Assembly: GCF_003330725.1 (NCBI RefSeq)
Contig: NZ_CP030840.1
Coordinates: forward strand, 434,001 to 498,000
Direction of reading: 5' to 3'
Origin: Acidisarcina polymorpha
Lineage (GTDB): Bacteria; Acidobacteriota; Terriglobia; Terriglobales; Acidobacteriaceae
DNA length: 64,000 nucleotides
Below the pieces are notes generated by a model. The model searched no databases, was not told where the DNA came from, and was given only the letters and a program-made list of their open reading frames with translations. The translations under genes were made by a program, and so were the position numbers. Position 1 is the first letter of the stretch; the number at the start of each line of letters is the position of its first letter. Positions 33,582 to 44,000 of this stretch are shown here, piece after piece.

Positions 33582-35267
33582 ATGACACGAGCATGGAAAA
33601 GGTGGATGCGCCTCCGCATAGTTTTCCTTGCCCTTGCTGGTTCTCTGACTGCGACTGGACAGGATTCTGGCTCTGGAATCCAACTTTTTGCGATGGGACA
33701 AAGTCCCCTACCAGTACAGGGGGAACAAAAGCCGCACACCGTCCAAGGGACAGTCGTCAACAGCGTGACGGGAGAACCGATTTACCGGGCTCTGGTGCAG
33801 GTTGGAGGAGAGTTCGCGACGCTGACCGACCACGAAGGTCATTTCGAGTTTAACGATGTCACCTCGCCCGCAATTCCAGCCTGGGCGATGAAACCCGGAT
33901 ACTTTGCCGAAAACCGCTTTCAACGCTCGTCTCCGGGGGCTCAGTCGAACAACGATCCCGTAGTGGTAAAGTTAGTGCCCGAGGCGGTGATCTCAGGCAC
34001 CGTTACCGGCCAGGATGGCAGCCCGCTCGAAGGCATCCATGTTCAATTGAAGACTCTGACCGTCTCGAACGGACTGAACCGCTGGGTGCAGCGTCAGGGA
34101 ACCACGACCAACTCCGAGGGCCGGTTTCGCTTCTACGAACTCCCTGCCGGTAAATACGCGCTTTCTACCGGTTTTCATCTGGACGGTCTACCCGACTCCC
34201 AAACCGCCGTCGCCTACGTGCCGGCGCAATATCCGGAGGCTGGTGGCGCGACCGAGGCATCCGCGATCGTCGTCGCTCCGGGAGATCATCGCGAAGCCAC
34301 CCTCAGCCCCAACGTGGAAAAACTCTATCCGGTTACCGGAACAGTCAGCGGATACGGGGAGAGTCGAAACGTCAGCTTCCATATCGAAACCGCGAGCGGT
34401 GAAGAAATTACTCCCATAGTCCGTTTCTTCGCGCATACCGGGGAGTTCCGTTTGATGCTTCCCGGCGGCGCATACATGGTGACGGCAACCGCCTACCAGC
34501 AAGGGATGAGAGGTCGCGGACAACTTGAATCGACGCGGGCGATCACCGTACCAGAAGGTCCGGTTAGCGGCGTCGGCTTTACCCTGGAGCCAGCTGCAAA
34601 TATCCCCGTCGATATCGAACTGACGACCGTCAATCAACCCGCGGAGGGCTCCGTACAACAGCCTCCTTCCCCGAACATCGCACTCGTCAATGTCGATCCG
34701 CATTCTCCGTACTCGATGCTCTTCGCGGCGCCGCTTCACCATGGCGATTCCTACGAAGTTCCCGGCGGGCCGGGGCCGCGCCAGTTTGAAAGCGTACCGC
34801 CAGGACGCTATACGCTGTTCTCGACGCCGGATGGCGGTTGGTATGTGGCATCGGCCTACTGCGGGAGCGTCGATCTGACCCGGGAAGAACTGGTCGTCAC
34901 CGGAGGAGCGGCGGGATGTTCGATCCGGATCGTGCTGCGGAATGATTCCGGATCCGTCCATGTATCTGTGCGAGATCCGCGCGCCGATAACGGTCAGCCT
35001 CAATCAGGCGCGGCGGTCTACCTGTTGCCGCTCGGAGACTTCATCCGCCAGGAAGTCCAGATTCCATCGAATGCTCTCTCTGCGGACTCTACGATGACCG
35101 GAGTCGCTCCAGGCCGTTATCTAGCCGTGGCCCTGGATCATCCTCAAGAGTTGGCCTATCACGACCTGGAGGCGCTCCGCCGCTATGCCCCACTTGGCCA
35201 GGAGGTGACCGTAACTCCGAACGGAAAGGCCGATGTTGAAGTCAATCTGGTGAATGGCGAGCCATGA
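33582..35267 (+). CDS. secreted carboxypeptidase-regulatory-like domain protein
   Basis: 561 residues. Signal peptide 1 to about 28, then several CarboxypepD_reg-like beta-sandwich domains, visible as VQGTVVNSVTGEPIYRALVQVGGEFATLTDHEGHFEFNDV, ISGTVTGQDGSPLEGIHVQLKT and later repeats with GTVSGYGE and VSVRDPRADNG. Such domains occur at the N-terminus of TonB-dependent receptors and in secreted proteins. No TonB barrel is present here. Overlaps the next gene by 4 bp (ATGA), so the two are translationally coupled. Confidence 0.82.
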   Translation: MTRAWKRWMRLRIVFLALAGSLTATGQDSGSGIQLFAMGQSPLPVQGEQKPHTVQGTVVNSVTGEPIYRALVQVGGEFATLTDHEGHFEFNDVTSPAIPAWAMKPGYFAENRFQRSSPGAQSNNDPVVVKLVPEAVISGTVTGQDGSPLEGIHVQLKTLTVSNGLNRWVQRQGTTTNSEGRFRFYELPAGKYALSTGFHLDGLPDSQTAVAYVPAQYPEAGGATEASAIVVAPGDHREATLSPNVEKLYPVTGTVSGYGESRNVSFHIETASGEEITPIVRFFAHTGEFRLMLPGGAYMVTATAYQQGMRGRGQLESTRAITVPEGPVSGVGFTLEPAANIPVDIELTTVNQPAEGSVQQPPSPNIALVNVDPHSPYSMLFAAPLHHGDSYEVPGGPGPRQFESVPPGRYTLFSTPDGGWYVASAYCGSVDLTREELVVTGGAAGCSIRIVLRNDSGSVHVSVRDPRADNGQPQSGAAVYLLPLGDFIRQEVQIPSNALSADSTMTGVAPGRYLAVALDHPQELAYHDLEALRRYAPLGQEVTVTPNGKADVEVNLVNGEP

Positions 35268-36991
35268 TTGCCACTCCCCGCAAATGGGTGAAGCTCTTCC
35301 CGGGCTGCTTACATCTTTCTCGCGTTCTCAGCGAAATGGCCGTGGCCTTTACAGTAATTGCGTTAATCGCAATGCCGCCCGGCATTGCGCAGCAGCCACC
35401 AACGGCCCCTGCCAGGGCGACGAACCGCCCCGCCGCCAGCGGCTACCGGATCACTGGGAAAGTCGTCGATGCACACTCCGGCGCGCCGCTCAGCCGGTGT
35501 TCCGTCCAGATCGCCGACGTCAAGGAACGCACTCAGTCGCGCACCCTGATCTCCGGGGACGATGGCAGCTTCGCCTTCAACGACGTGCCTCCCGGAAAGT
35601 ATTCGCTCACCGCTCAACGCCGCGGTTACCTCACCCAAGCCTATGAAGAGCACGACGATTTTTCGACTGCCATCGCCGTCGGCCCTAGTCTCGAACCGGA
35701 GAACCTGGTCTTCCAGCTGACTGCCGAAGCCGTGTTGGCCGGCACCATTGTCGACGAAGCAGGAGATCCGGTCCGGGGAGCGCAGATCCGGCTCTTCGAA
35801 GATCAGGACAATAGCGGCAGGCGCAGCACCGTGCAGCGGCAGGCAGTGATGAGCGACGACCGCGGCGCTTATGAAATTGCCGGAATCAAACCGGGCGCCT
35901 ATTTCCTGGTGGTGACCGCGCGACCCTGGTATGCGCAGCGGCTTCAACGAACAACGAGCGGCGCTCAGGAGGACCAAGCTAACAGCGAGGCTAGCGAGTC
36001 TCAGGCGTTGGATGTGGCATATCCCACCACTTTCTACCCCGGCGTGACCGATGAGGATTCAGCAACGCCTATTCCGGTCAAAGGTGGCGAACGGCTTGAG
36101 GCGAACCTGACTCTGTCGCCTCAACAAGCCTTGCGGCTGCGAGTGAATCTTCCATCAGGGGAAAGCCGGCGCGGCACCTCCGTGATGCTCTCCCAGTCTC
36201 TCTTCGGGCAGGTAGAACCCTCCCCCACGCAAATGACTTTTGGCCCTGACGGAACCGTGGAAGTCGACGGCATTCTGCCCGGACACTACGATGTCGCAGT
36301 AAGCCGGTTTGGGGGTGAGGGGCAGCGGGCTTCAGACCCTAAGCACTTTGAAGCGGATGTGAGCGGGGGAGCCACCGAGCTCGCTGAAGACACCGGGATC
36401 GGAGAAGTCAGCCTCACCGGCAAGGTCGCCTCCGGCACCGGCAAGTTGCCATCGCCAGCAGGAATATCATTCCGGTCCTCGCATGGACACCGTCAGGAAT
36501 TCGCCGCCTTGAGTGATGCTGGAGAGTTCACCATCTCCCTCCAGCCGGGAACTTACGAAGTCATCGGTAATGTCACCGGCATGTATATCGCTGGACTCAC
36601 CGCCAACGGAGCCTCCCTCACCGGCCGTATGCTGACCCTGAAAGCCGGCGACACCCCGAAACTCACGATCATCGCCGGGAGCGGCGAAGGCGAGGTCGAA
36701 GGGGTCGCCCTTCGCAGCGGCAAACCGGCAAGTGCGGTCTTAGTGCTGCTTGCTCCCCTCGACCCCAAGAACAACGAGATTCTCTTTCGCCGCGATCAGT
36801 CCGACTCGGATGGCACATTCGATTTACAAAATGTCGTTCCCGGGCACTACCGTCTTTTGGCGATCGAAAAAGGCTGGGAGCTCGAATGGGCGAATCCCGC
36901 CGTCCTCGAAGCTTTCTGGGCAAAGAGTGTTCCCGTCGAGGTCAAGCCCGGCGATCACCTGAAGCAGCCGGTCGAGGTGCAGTCTCGCTGA
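35264..36991 (+). CDS. secreted carboxypeptidase-regulatory-like domain protein
   Basis: 575 residues, an analogue of the upstream protein. An N-terminal hydrophobic region (about 25-48, AVAFTVIALIAMPPGIAQ) may be a signal peptide or anchor. It is followed by repeated CarboxypepD_reg-like units: YRITGKVVDAHSGAPLSRCSVQI, EAVLAGTIVDEAGDPVRGAQIRLFED, VSLTGKVASGTGKLPSPAG, and VEGVALRSGKPASAVLVLL near the end. The pair probably forms periplasmic or outer-membrane beta-rich proteins. No catalytic residues recognised. A good terminator follows. Confidence 0.82.
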   Translation: MIATPRKWVKLFPGCLHLSRVLSEMAVAFTVIALIAMPPGIAQQPPTAPARATNRPAASGYRITGKVVDAHSGAPLSRCSVQIADVKERTQSRTLISGDDGSFAFNDVPPGKYSLTAQRRGYLTQAYEEHDDFSTAIAVGPSLEPENLVFQLTAEAVLAGTIVDEAGDPVRGAQIRLFEDQDNSGRRSTVQRQAVMSDDRGAYEIAGIKPGAYFLVVTARPWYAQRLQRTTSGAQEDQANSEASESQALDVAYPTTFYPGVTDEDSATPIPVKGGERLEANLTLSPQQALRLRVNLPSGESRRGTSVMLSQSLFGQVEPSPTQMTFGPDGTVEVDGILPGHYDVAVSRFGGEGQRASDPKHFEADVSGGATELAEDTGIGEVSLTGKVASGTGKLPSPAGISFRSSHGHRQEFAALSDAGEFTISLQPGTYEVIGNVTGMYIAGLTANGASLTGRMLTLKAGDTPKLTIIAGSGEGEVEGVALRSGKPASAVLVLLAPLDPKNNEILFRRDQSDSDGTFDLQNVVPGHYRLLAIEKGWELEWANPAVLEAFWAKSVPVEVKPGDHLKQPVEVQSR

Positions 36992-37055
36992 TCAGCGACG
37001 TGCTCGAGTGCCGATCAGAGGTAGCGTCACCTCATCGAGTCAATACCAAACAAAA

Positions 37056-37086
37056 AGCCATCCTCCTTAGCGAGGGTGGCTTTTTT
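37056..37086 (+). terminator. intrinsic terminator after the coupled pair
   Basis: AGCCATCCTC (37056-37065) pairs with GAGGGTGGCT (37072-37081) with one G-T pair, a 6-nt loop and a six-T tract. Rho-independent form on the plus strand. Confidence 0.85.
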
Positions 37087-37128
37087 AGCCTTGCTAGAAA
37101 GCGGCTGATGAAATCAGCCTGACTCGGT

Positions 37129-37755
37129 CTAGCTCTGCTCCACCTGGCGCGCCGCTGCGTCGATCGCCTCAACGATCTTCCGAACTTGCTCTTCGCTGAG
37201 TGATCCCTGCGAAGTCTTCAGCCGCAGCGCCATTCTGAAGTTCTCCACCGCCCGCATGATCTGCGGAGCGCGACCCCGGCCAAAAGCAGCACCGGCCTGG
37301 TCCATTCTCTCGAAGAGACCATCCACTGCGGCCTTGTTCGTCTCAAGCGCCGCTGTCCCTTCAGGCGTGATGGTATGCAGCTTCTTCGTGCCTTCGCCAG
37401 TGGTTACGGTGACGTAGCCCAACTCCTCGAGCAGCGTTAGGGTTGGATAGACGACTCCGGGACTGGGCGCGTACGAACCGCCAAGCCGCTCCTCAATGGC
37501 CTTGATAATGTCGTAGCCATAGCGAGGCTTGTCGGCAATCAGCTTCAGGATCACAAAACGCAGGTCCCCGTTGTCGAAGACTCTTCCGCGAAACCGGCCG
37601 CCGAAGTGTCTCCCGCCAAAATCGGCGCCAGCTTCGCTGTGCCGTCCACGAAAATGTTTATCACCGCAATGACGTCCGCGACCGAATCCGGACCCTGATC
37701 CACAATGCCGGCTGCGTGCTTCCTCTACTTCTCTTGCAAATACCTCTTCAAACAT
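37129..37755 (-). CDS. PadR-family transcriptional regulator with His/Gly/Arg-rich N-terminus
   Basis: 208 residues. The first 60 are unusually rich in Gly, Arg, His and include two Cys (RHCGSGSGFGRGRHCGDKHFRGRH), possibly metal-binding. Then the PadR winged helix: NGDLRFVILKLIADKPRYGYDIIKAIEERLGGSYAPSPGVVYPTLTLLEELGYV. A C-terminal helix (SEEQVRKIVEAIDAAARQVE) fits dimerisation. Autoregulation is plausible given the repeats just upstream (37780-37807). The His/Cys tail could sense metal or redox state (inference). Confidence 0.87.
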   Translation of the reverse strand: MFEEVFAREVEEARSRHCGSGSGFGRGRHCGDKHFRGRHSEAGADFGGRHFGGRFRGRVFDNGDLRFVILKLIADKPRYGYDIIKAIEERLGGSYAPSPGVVYPTLTLLEELGYVTVTTGEGTKKLHTITPEGTAALETNKAAVDGLFERMDQAGAAFGRGRAPQIMRAVENFRMALRLKTSQGSLSEEQVRKIVEAIDAAARQVEQS

Positions 37756-37779
37756 GTTGTATCCTTTCGTTTCGATATG

Positions 37780-37807
37780 TCTAAAGATATATCTAAATAC
37801 AGTCTAA
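37780..37807. promoter_or_regulatory. candidate PadR operator: three TCTAA repeats
   Basis: TCTAAA at 37780 and 37792 and TCTAAG at 37803 are spaced 12 and 11 bp apart, about one helical turn, with palindromic GATATATC at 37786-37793 between. Located just upstream of the PadR gene on the minus strand, also in the gap before the TPR gene. Likely operator for one or both (inference). Confidence 0.45.
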
Positions 37808-37951
37808 GTCAATAAACTTCGAAAATGCTGCAGAATGCTCCAACTTCCGCCACGATGCTCTTTGAAATGAGACTTTGCTGATGCAGAATTCACACCTCCA
37901 GCCCGCATCCGACTAGAGGAGACTGTAGATCTGGAGCGTGTCCGATATAGA

Positions 37952-39178
37952 GTGAAAGTGATGCCGTTCTTGAAGTCGCAACTCGTGCTCACTCCGGAAG
38001 AGCGTTCGCAAAAACGAAAGGTAGTACTCAGGGATACAATCGCGCTACTCACTTTGCTGGTGGTCACTGCGGCGCTGTTCACAGGGACCGTCTTCCTGTT
38101 TCGCTCCTTCACGAATTTGCGCTCCCGTTTAGCCAAGCGCTGGCTTGCCCGAGGCGAAGCAGCCCTGCACAATGGCCATCCCGAGCTGGCAGTGGAAGAC
38201 TTGCGGTCGGCTCTCGCGTATTCTCCCGGTCAGCGAACCATTGAGGTTGAGCTGGCAGAGGCGCTGGCGGGAGCCGGGCGGACGCAAGAGGCAACGTCCT
38301 ACTTCAATACTCTCTGGGAGGCTGAGCCAGGCAGCGGAATCATCAATCTCCAGCTCGCCAGACTCGCGGCCCGTCAAAATAATCAAGATGAGGCGCTGGA
38401 ACACTACCGCGCCTCGATCTACGGGACCTGGGAAGGCGATGGAACGACAAGGCGCCGCGAGGTCCGCCTTGAGTTGATCGACTATCTCATCGGCATGCGG
38501 CGCGACGAGCAAGCACGCAGTGAATTGCTGATTGCCGTCGGCAACGCTCCAGATGATATTCCCACACGGCTCGAGATCGCTGCGCTCATGGAGAAGGCAG
38601 GCGACCCCGCCAGCGCTTCTCAGATCTATAAAAAAATCTTGCAGCACGGCGCTCCCAATCTGGCTGCTCTCGAAGGCGCCGGAAGGACCGCATTCGCTTT
38701 AGGAAACTATGCTCAGGCGCGCGATTATCTGGAAAAAGCGCTCAACCACCCGGCGATCGCGACCCAATCGGCTCAAGCTCGCCAGGACCTGCGCGATTTG
38801 CTAGAGGAGGCGGTGCAAATCCTGCTGCTTTACCCATCCCCATCACTAAGCACCCGCGCTCAGGCGGAGAGAGTGCTACGTGACCGTAACCTCGTCTTCG
38901 ACAGACTCGGCGCTTGCGGTGTGTCACTTCCCGGGAAGCCCGGGGGGCAGATCACCGGCCCCCTCATCGGTCCGGTGATGGATAAATGGACACAATTACC
39001 GAACTGGGCGAATCTCACCGTTGCCCGTTTGCAAAAAGACGAAGCCCTTCGTCAGCAAGTACTCGATCTGGTTTATGAAACCGTCAACGCGGCGGATAGG
39101 GACTGTCCTACACCTACTGCGGAGAATGCCTTGCTAAGCCGAATCGCTAAGAATCCCGGAGCAGTGGAAGCCCAATAA
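37952..39178 (+). CDS. membrane-anchored TPR protein
   Basis: 408 residues. A hydrophobic segment at about 29-50 (IALLTLLVVTAALFTGTVFLF) anchors the N-terminus. TPR-like helical repeats follow from about 65 (LARGEAALHNGHPELAVEDLRSALAYSPG, and again ALEHYRASIYG, ARDYLEKALNHPAI). It starts with GTG at 37952; ATG at 37961 (three codons later) is an alternative. The ClC gene begins directly after its stop, so the two are co-transcribed. Partners unknown. Confidence 0.78.
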   Translation: MKVMPFLKSQLVLTPEERSQKRKVVLRDTIALLTLLVVTAALFTGTVFLFRSFTNLRSRLAKRWLARGEAALHNGHPELAVEDLRSALAYSPGQRTIEVELAEALAGAGRTQEATSYFNTLWEAEPGSGIINLQLARLAARQNNQDEALEHYRASIYGTWEGDGTTRRREVRLELIDYLIGMRRDEQARSELLIAVGNAPDDIPTRLEIAALMEKAGDPASASQIYKKILQHGAPNLAALEGAGRTAFALGNYAQARDYLEKALNHPAIATQSAQARQDLRDLLEEAVQILLLYPSPSLSTRAQAERVLRDRNLVFDRLGACGVSLPGKPGGQITGPLIGPVMDKWTQLPNWANLTVARLQKDEALRQQVLDLVYETVNAADRDCPTPTAENALLSRIAKNPGAVEAQ

Positions 39179-40972
39179 ATGCCGAATCCTGAAGCTCCGC
39201 CCATGGCTGAAAAAACTATCGCGGAAGATCTGGCGCCGCCCCCGGCGGAGGACCGTCCAGCTCCTCGCCTGCATCTCGCAAAACTCGCGCCCAATCGCGA
39301 AGATCGACTATTTCTGGTGCTCTCGATCTTCATCGGAGTCATCTCCGGCCTGCTGGTGGTCTGTTTCCGGGTCGTGATTGAGTGGATCAAGATTCTCGGT
39401 CTCGGATCGGCTCCCCATGCCGGCCAATACCGCCTGCTGTACATTCCCGCGATCGCCGGTATCATCGTCGGCGCCATGGTGCAGTGGATCTTTCCCCAAG
39501 CCCGCGGCAGCGGCGTCAACCAGACAAAAGCGGCCCTCTACATCTACAACGGCTATATCTCCTTCAAGACGATGATCGGCAAGTTCCTCACCGCCGCTAT
39601 CGCCATTGGCGGAGGCCACTCGCTTGGTCCCGAAGACCCGTCGCTGCAGATCGGCGCCGGGGTCGCCTCGATCGTGAGCCGGCATCTCAATCTCTCCCGC
39701 GAGCGGCTCCGGCTCTTTGCCCCGATTGGCGCCGCCGCCGGGCTCGCTGCCGCGTTTAACGCGCCCATCTCAGCCATCCTGTTCGTCATTGAAGAGGTCA
39801 TCGGCAAGTGGAGCGCGGCCGTTCTCGGCTCGATTGTGCTCTCGGCAATCTCTAGCGTCGTGGTGATGCGTCAGTTCTGGGGTTCGGAGCCGATGTTCCG
39901 CATTCCCTCCGTCACTCTTCGCGACCCGCGCGAGTTGATTGCTTACGCCGTGCTCGGCGTCTTCGGCGGGGTTGCGTCGCTCATCCTCTCGAAGGCCTTG
40001 GGGTGGCTCCGGCCCCGGCTACGCAATCTCCCCAGGCAAAGCCATATCTTCCAACCCGCCATCGCGGGTCTGCTGGTTGGACTGATCGGTTTCTACGGGT
40101 TTCCTCAGGTCATGGGGCCAGGATATGAGGTCATCGACCAGGCTGCGCATGGACAATTCACCTGGACGTTCCTCCTGATCCTGGCCATGCTGAAAATACT
40201 GGCGACTACGCTTTCCTTTTCCAGCGGAACACCGGGCGGTATGTTCGCGCCGACGCTCTTCATCGGGGCCATGCTCGGCGCTTCGGTCGGCACCTTTGAA
40301 AAGCTTGTCTTTCATCAGCTCACTGGCGGCATCGGCTCCTACGCTCTGGTGGGGATGGGAGTGCTCTTCGCCGGGTTCATCCGGGCCCCGTTGACCTCGG
40401 TCTTCATGGTGCTCGAGGTGAGCGGCAACTACTCCATCATTCTTCCCGTGATTCTGGCGAACACGATCGCATACCTCTTGTCGCGAGTCTTGACGCCGGT
40501 ACCCATCTTCGAAGTCTTCACTCACCAGGACGGCCTCGATCTGCCATCCATGGAGGAGCAGCGCGAGGAAAGCGCCCGGCACATTGAAGATGCTCTGCGG
40601 CCCGTCGATGTGCCGGTGGTGAGCGCCTCCGACACGCTGGCCAGAGCAGCGGCAAAGTTGCGGGAACGAACCGGGGAGTCCCCAACGCGCGAGCCCAGCG
40701 TCCTTCTGGTGAAGTTCGACGATGGTTCCTGGTATGTGCTTCGCGTCAGCGAGCTGGACGAGGCGCTGGCCACGCTGCGCGAAGACACCGCCGTCAAGGA
40801 TGTTCTCCGCCCGGAACGGGCGCCGGTCCTCTTTCCCGATCTGCCGCTCGACAGCACTTTGCCGCACTTCGCGCGCTGGCCGCTCTTGCCGGTGCGCAAC
40901 CGCGCTGTAAAAGGGCTCCTGGAGGGCCTGGTGACCTCGGAGGATGTGTTGAAGACCTACCAGCAGGGGTAA
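39179..40972 (+). CDS. ClC-family chloride channel/antiporter with C-terminal regulatory domain
   Basis: 597 residues. About ten ClC helices: GSGVN at 110-114 (usually GSGIP), GPEDP around E152 (usually GxEGP, so Asp153 replaces Gly), and the GGMFAPTLF motif (GxFxP). The proton-glutamate analogue and central Tyr were not checked in detail. The C-terminal 120 residues have a CBS-like pattern (SASDTLARAAAKLRER, ILPVRNRAVKGLLEGLVTSEDVLKTYQQ). Starts immediately after the TPR gene's TAA. Transport versus channel mode is unknown. Confidence 0.87.
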   Translation: MPNPEAPPMAEKTIAEDLAPPPAEDRPAPRLHLAKLAPNREDRLFLVLSIFIGVISGLLVVCFRVVIEWIKILGLGSAPHAGQYRLLYIPAIAGIIVGAMVQWIFPQARGSGVNQTKAALYIYNGYISFKTMIGKFLTAAIAIGGGHSLGPEDPSLQIGAGVASIVSRHLNLSRERLRLFAPIGAAAGLAAAFNAPISAILFVIEEVIGKWSAAVLGSIVLSAISSVVVMRQFWGSEPMFRIPSVTLRDPRELIAYAVLGVFGGVASLILSKALGWLRPRLRNLPRQSHIFQPAIAGLLVGLIGFYGFPQVMGPGYEVIDQAAHGQFTWTFLLILAMLKILATTLSFSSGTPGGMFAPTLFIGAMLGASVGTFEKLVFHQLTGGIGSYALVGMGVLFAGFIRAPLTSVFMVLEVSGNYSIILPVILANTIAYLLSRVLTPVPIFEVFTHQDGLDLPSMEEQREESARHIEDALRPVDVPVVSASDTLARAAAKLRERTGESPTREPSVLLVKFDDGSWYVLRVSELDEALATLREDTAVKDVLRPERAPVLFPDLPLDSTLPHFARWPLLPVRNRAVKGLLEGLVTSEDVLKTYQQG

Positions 40973-41082
40973 CCGGCTCCACGGCGCGAGAATGCCTCAA
41001 TCCCCTGCGACAAGGGCAGGCACGAGGACGGCCTCTTGTGCCCCCTTTGCAAGTAAGGCCCGTCCTTAGTTCGCAGCTCTTT

Positions 41083-44000
41083 CTACTTCTGCATTGGCAT
41101 GACCGTGACGGTGAGGGTTCCGCTCGCCGTCTCCTGCCCGGTTGCTTGATCGACGCCGGTGACCGCGAAAATGTAAGTTCCCGCCGTCGTATTCTCGGTC
41201 ATGATCTGGTTGAGGTGGACTCCGCATCCGACGCTCATCCCCACCCCAAGAAACAGCAGCAGGCCGAGCATCGTTCTCCAGCTCCGACGCCGGGCTGGAA
41301 TGCCGAAGAAGACTAGGCTGGCCAGTACAGCGCCCCCGCCGACGTACCAGCGGCTACGATCTGGCGGGGCTTCGCCTGGATGCTGCAACGCATAAGTCAG
41401 CGCAGTGGTGGCGACCGTTCCAGTGATGGTCGCAGCGGTTGGGCCAGTAATCGTGACCGAACCAGCAGACAGTGTCAAGGTAGGTGGAGCAAGAGCGCCG
41501 GCTGGGCTAGAGACCATAGCCGCCGTCAGGTTTACTTGACCGGTGAAGCCGTTGACCGGGGTCACTGCGATCGTCGATACGTTCCCGGTTGTCTGGCCCG
41601 GCATCTGTATCGTCACGTTGGTTGCCGCCACCGTGAATTGCGAGTTTCCCCGGGTGGGCGCGTTCCATGTGACCACTGTCGTACCGGTGGATCCGGTGTA
41701 ATTCGAATCGCCCGCGTAGGTGGCGGTCAGGGTATTAGCCCCTGAAACCAGCGACGAGGCATTCACGTTCAGGGTGAATGCGCCCACTGGCAACCCCGTC
41801 TTTGCGTCGGTCGAGGTGACCAAGGTTGCGGTGCCCAGGGTCGCCCCACTGGTGCTGTCCGTCAGCGTGACCGCTCCAGTCGGCGCTCCCGGATTGGTCG
41901 CAGCCGGCGGAGCTACTTCGCCCGTGATCACGGTTGTGCCGCTCACGAGCGCGGCGGGCGTCGCCGTCATCGTCAAAGTGCTCGCCGTCTTGACTAGCAG
42001 GGTAATCGTTGTCGTCGCCGATGCTCCGGTGTAGTTAGTGTCGCCCGCATAAGTCGCGGTGACCAGATTCGCTCCAGCTGCAAGCGAGCTGGCGTTTACG
42101 GTCGTAGTGAACGCAGCGATGGAGGCCCCGGTCTTCGGATCCTTGCCCGCGACCAGGGTCGCCGAGCCTAAGGTCGTGCCGGTAGTCGTATCGGTTAACG
42201 TGATGCTTCCCGACGGGGATGCGCCCAGGTTCGGGATCGTGGGTGTAACTGTTCCCGTCACCGTCGATGTCCCGCTCAAGAGCGATGCTGGCGTTGCCGA
42301 AAGCGTCATCCCGGTCGCCGCCTGGGTGATCGCGAAGTGGACCGGGGCAGACGTTGTGCTCGGGTTAAAGCTGTTATCGCCAAGATAAGAGGCTGTAATG
42401 GAGTGGCTGCCTGCCGGCCAATAGTAGGTCGGAATTTCCGCGAATCCATCGTTGTTGAGGTTGTTCGAACGGGTGGTCAAGGCCGCCTGGCCATCTTCGA
42501 AGTTGACGGTGCCGGTCGCAATTCCAACTTTGGAAAGCCCCTGCGGCGTCGCATCGACGGCTACATAGGTTCCGTAGGGGTAGGTAGCCGGGCCCGTCAC
42601 CGGATGGATCCCGGACTGATCGCGGGTGTACGCAGCCAGGCTCAATGTACTGTCTTCCTTAGAAACGGTCACTTCTACCGGCGCCGACTGACTTGCCGCA
42701 TAAGTAAGATCGCCGGCGTAGCGGGCATAGAGGTTGAATGTCCCGCCAGGCGTATCAGGTGCGGGATAGACAAAGGTCCCGTTGGCTCCCAATGCGCCAG
42801 CGAAGCCGACATCGTCCCCATAGGTGCCGTTCAGCGGGTCGACGTTCGAGATCACTCCTGCGCGGCCAGAGGGAATACCGCTGGCAGAGCTCACCGTCAC
42901 CTCATAGGTGACCGAGGTTCCATGCTTGATGGTAAAAGGGCCTGCGCTGCCATTCACGGTCAACACGGTGGTTGTGGGCGTGTAGGAGGCGTCTTTCCAA
43001 CTGGCGACCAGCGCGCTGGCATCGACGCTGCCAAGTCCAGTTGCGAAATCGTAACCAGCAGCGGCGTTGTATCCGCTCAGGAAGCCGTTTGTCCCGCATT
43101 GCGGACTGCCATTGCTACAAACCACCGCATTGTTTCCGCTCTTGATGTCGTGGAAGACCGAGTTGTAAAGACTGCTCTGGTTCGCCAGATTGTAAAGCGG
43201 GTAGTTGGCTTGGCCGAGCCGGTTCGACTGACTTTGGCTGACCAGCGCCAGGATGCCGGCAAAGGCCGAGGCGGCCGCTGAGGTTCCTCCGATGCCTTGA
43301 ATGTTGGCCGAATTGCCGCTATTAGTCGCACAGTCTGCAACCGGATTTCCAGAAGCATCGTAGTCATTCCCGCAGACTGCCCAGGTCGCGCCATACTCGC
43401 CGCTACCCGCCATCATTGCCACGTCAGGCACATCGCGCACCGTGTCGTGGGGGATGTTCAGGTTGCCGGCGGTCGCCTGCCAGTCCGGCTTGCCATAGCC
43501 ATGCGGGGCGTTGCCCGTGCAGGTCGCGCTGCTGGAAGCGCCGTTTTCGCACGTGCTCGGGCCTCCGCCACCCGCGAACAGATTGGTGAAGCCGTTGCTG
43601 TCGAGGAACGGCGTATTGCCGGCCGCCAAACCGTTTCCGCCCAACGCCACGGAATTGTTCCACGGAAGCTCGGGAATATATTTCAGCGCCGCGCCTTTGG
43701 CGCCGACATACGTGCTCAGGTTTCCGGGCAAGGCGTCAAAGTCGGTCCCGCCAACCGCGATGTTGTAAGCCGTCGAGGCCAACCCGTTTACCGCCGTCCC
43801 ATCATGCGCGGTTGCGTCATTGGCAGCGGCATCACAGCCGGCCGATCCAGAATCGCCTGCGCCGACCACCACCGTAACCCCCTGCATCGCGGCCAGCGCC
43901 CACGCATTCTGAATGAACGAATTGCCGCTCGCCGCGAGCTCGGCCTCGCAACTGCTGAATCCCACCTGCACGATATCGGCAATATTGTCGTTGAGGGCGC

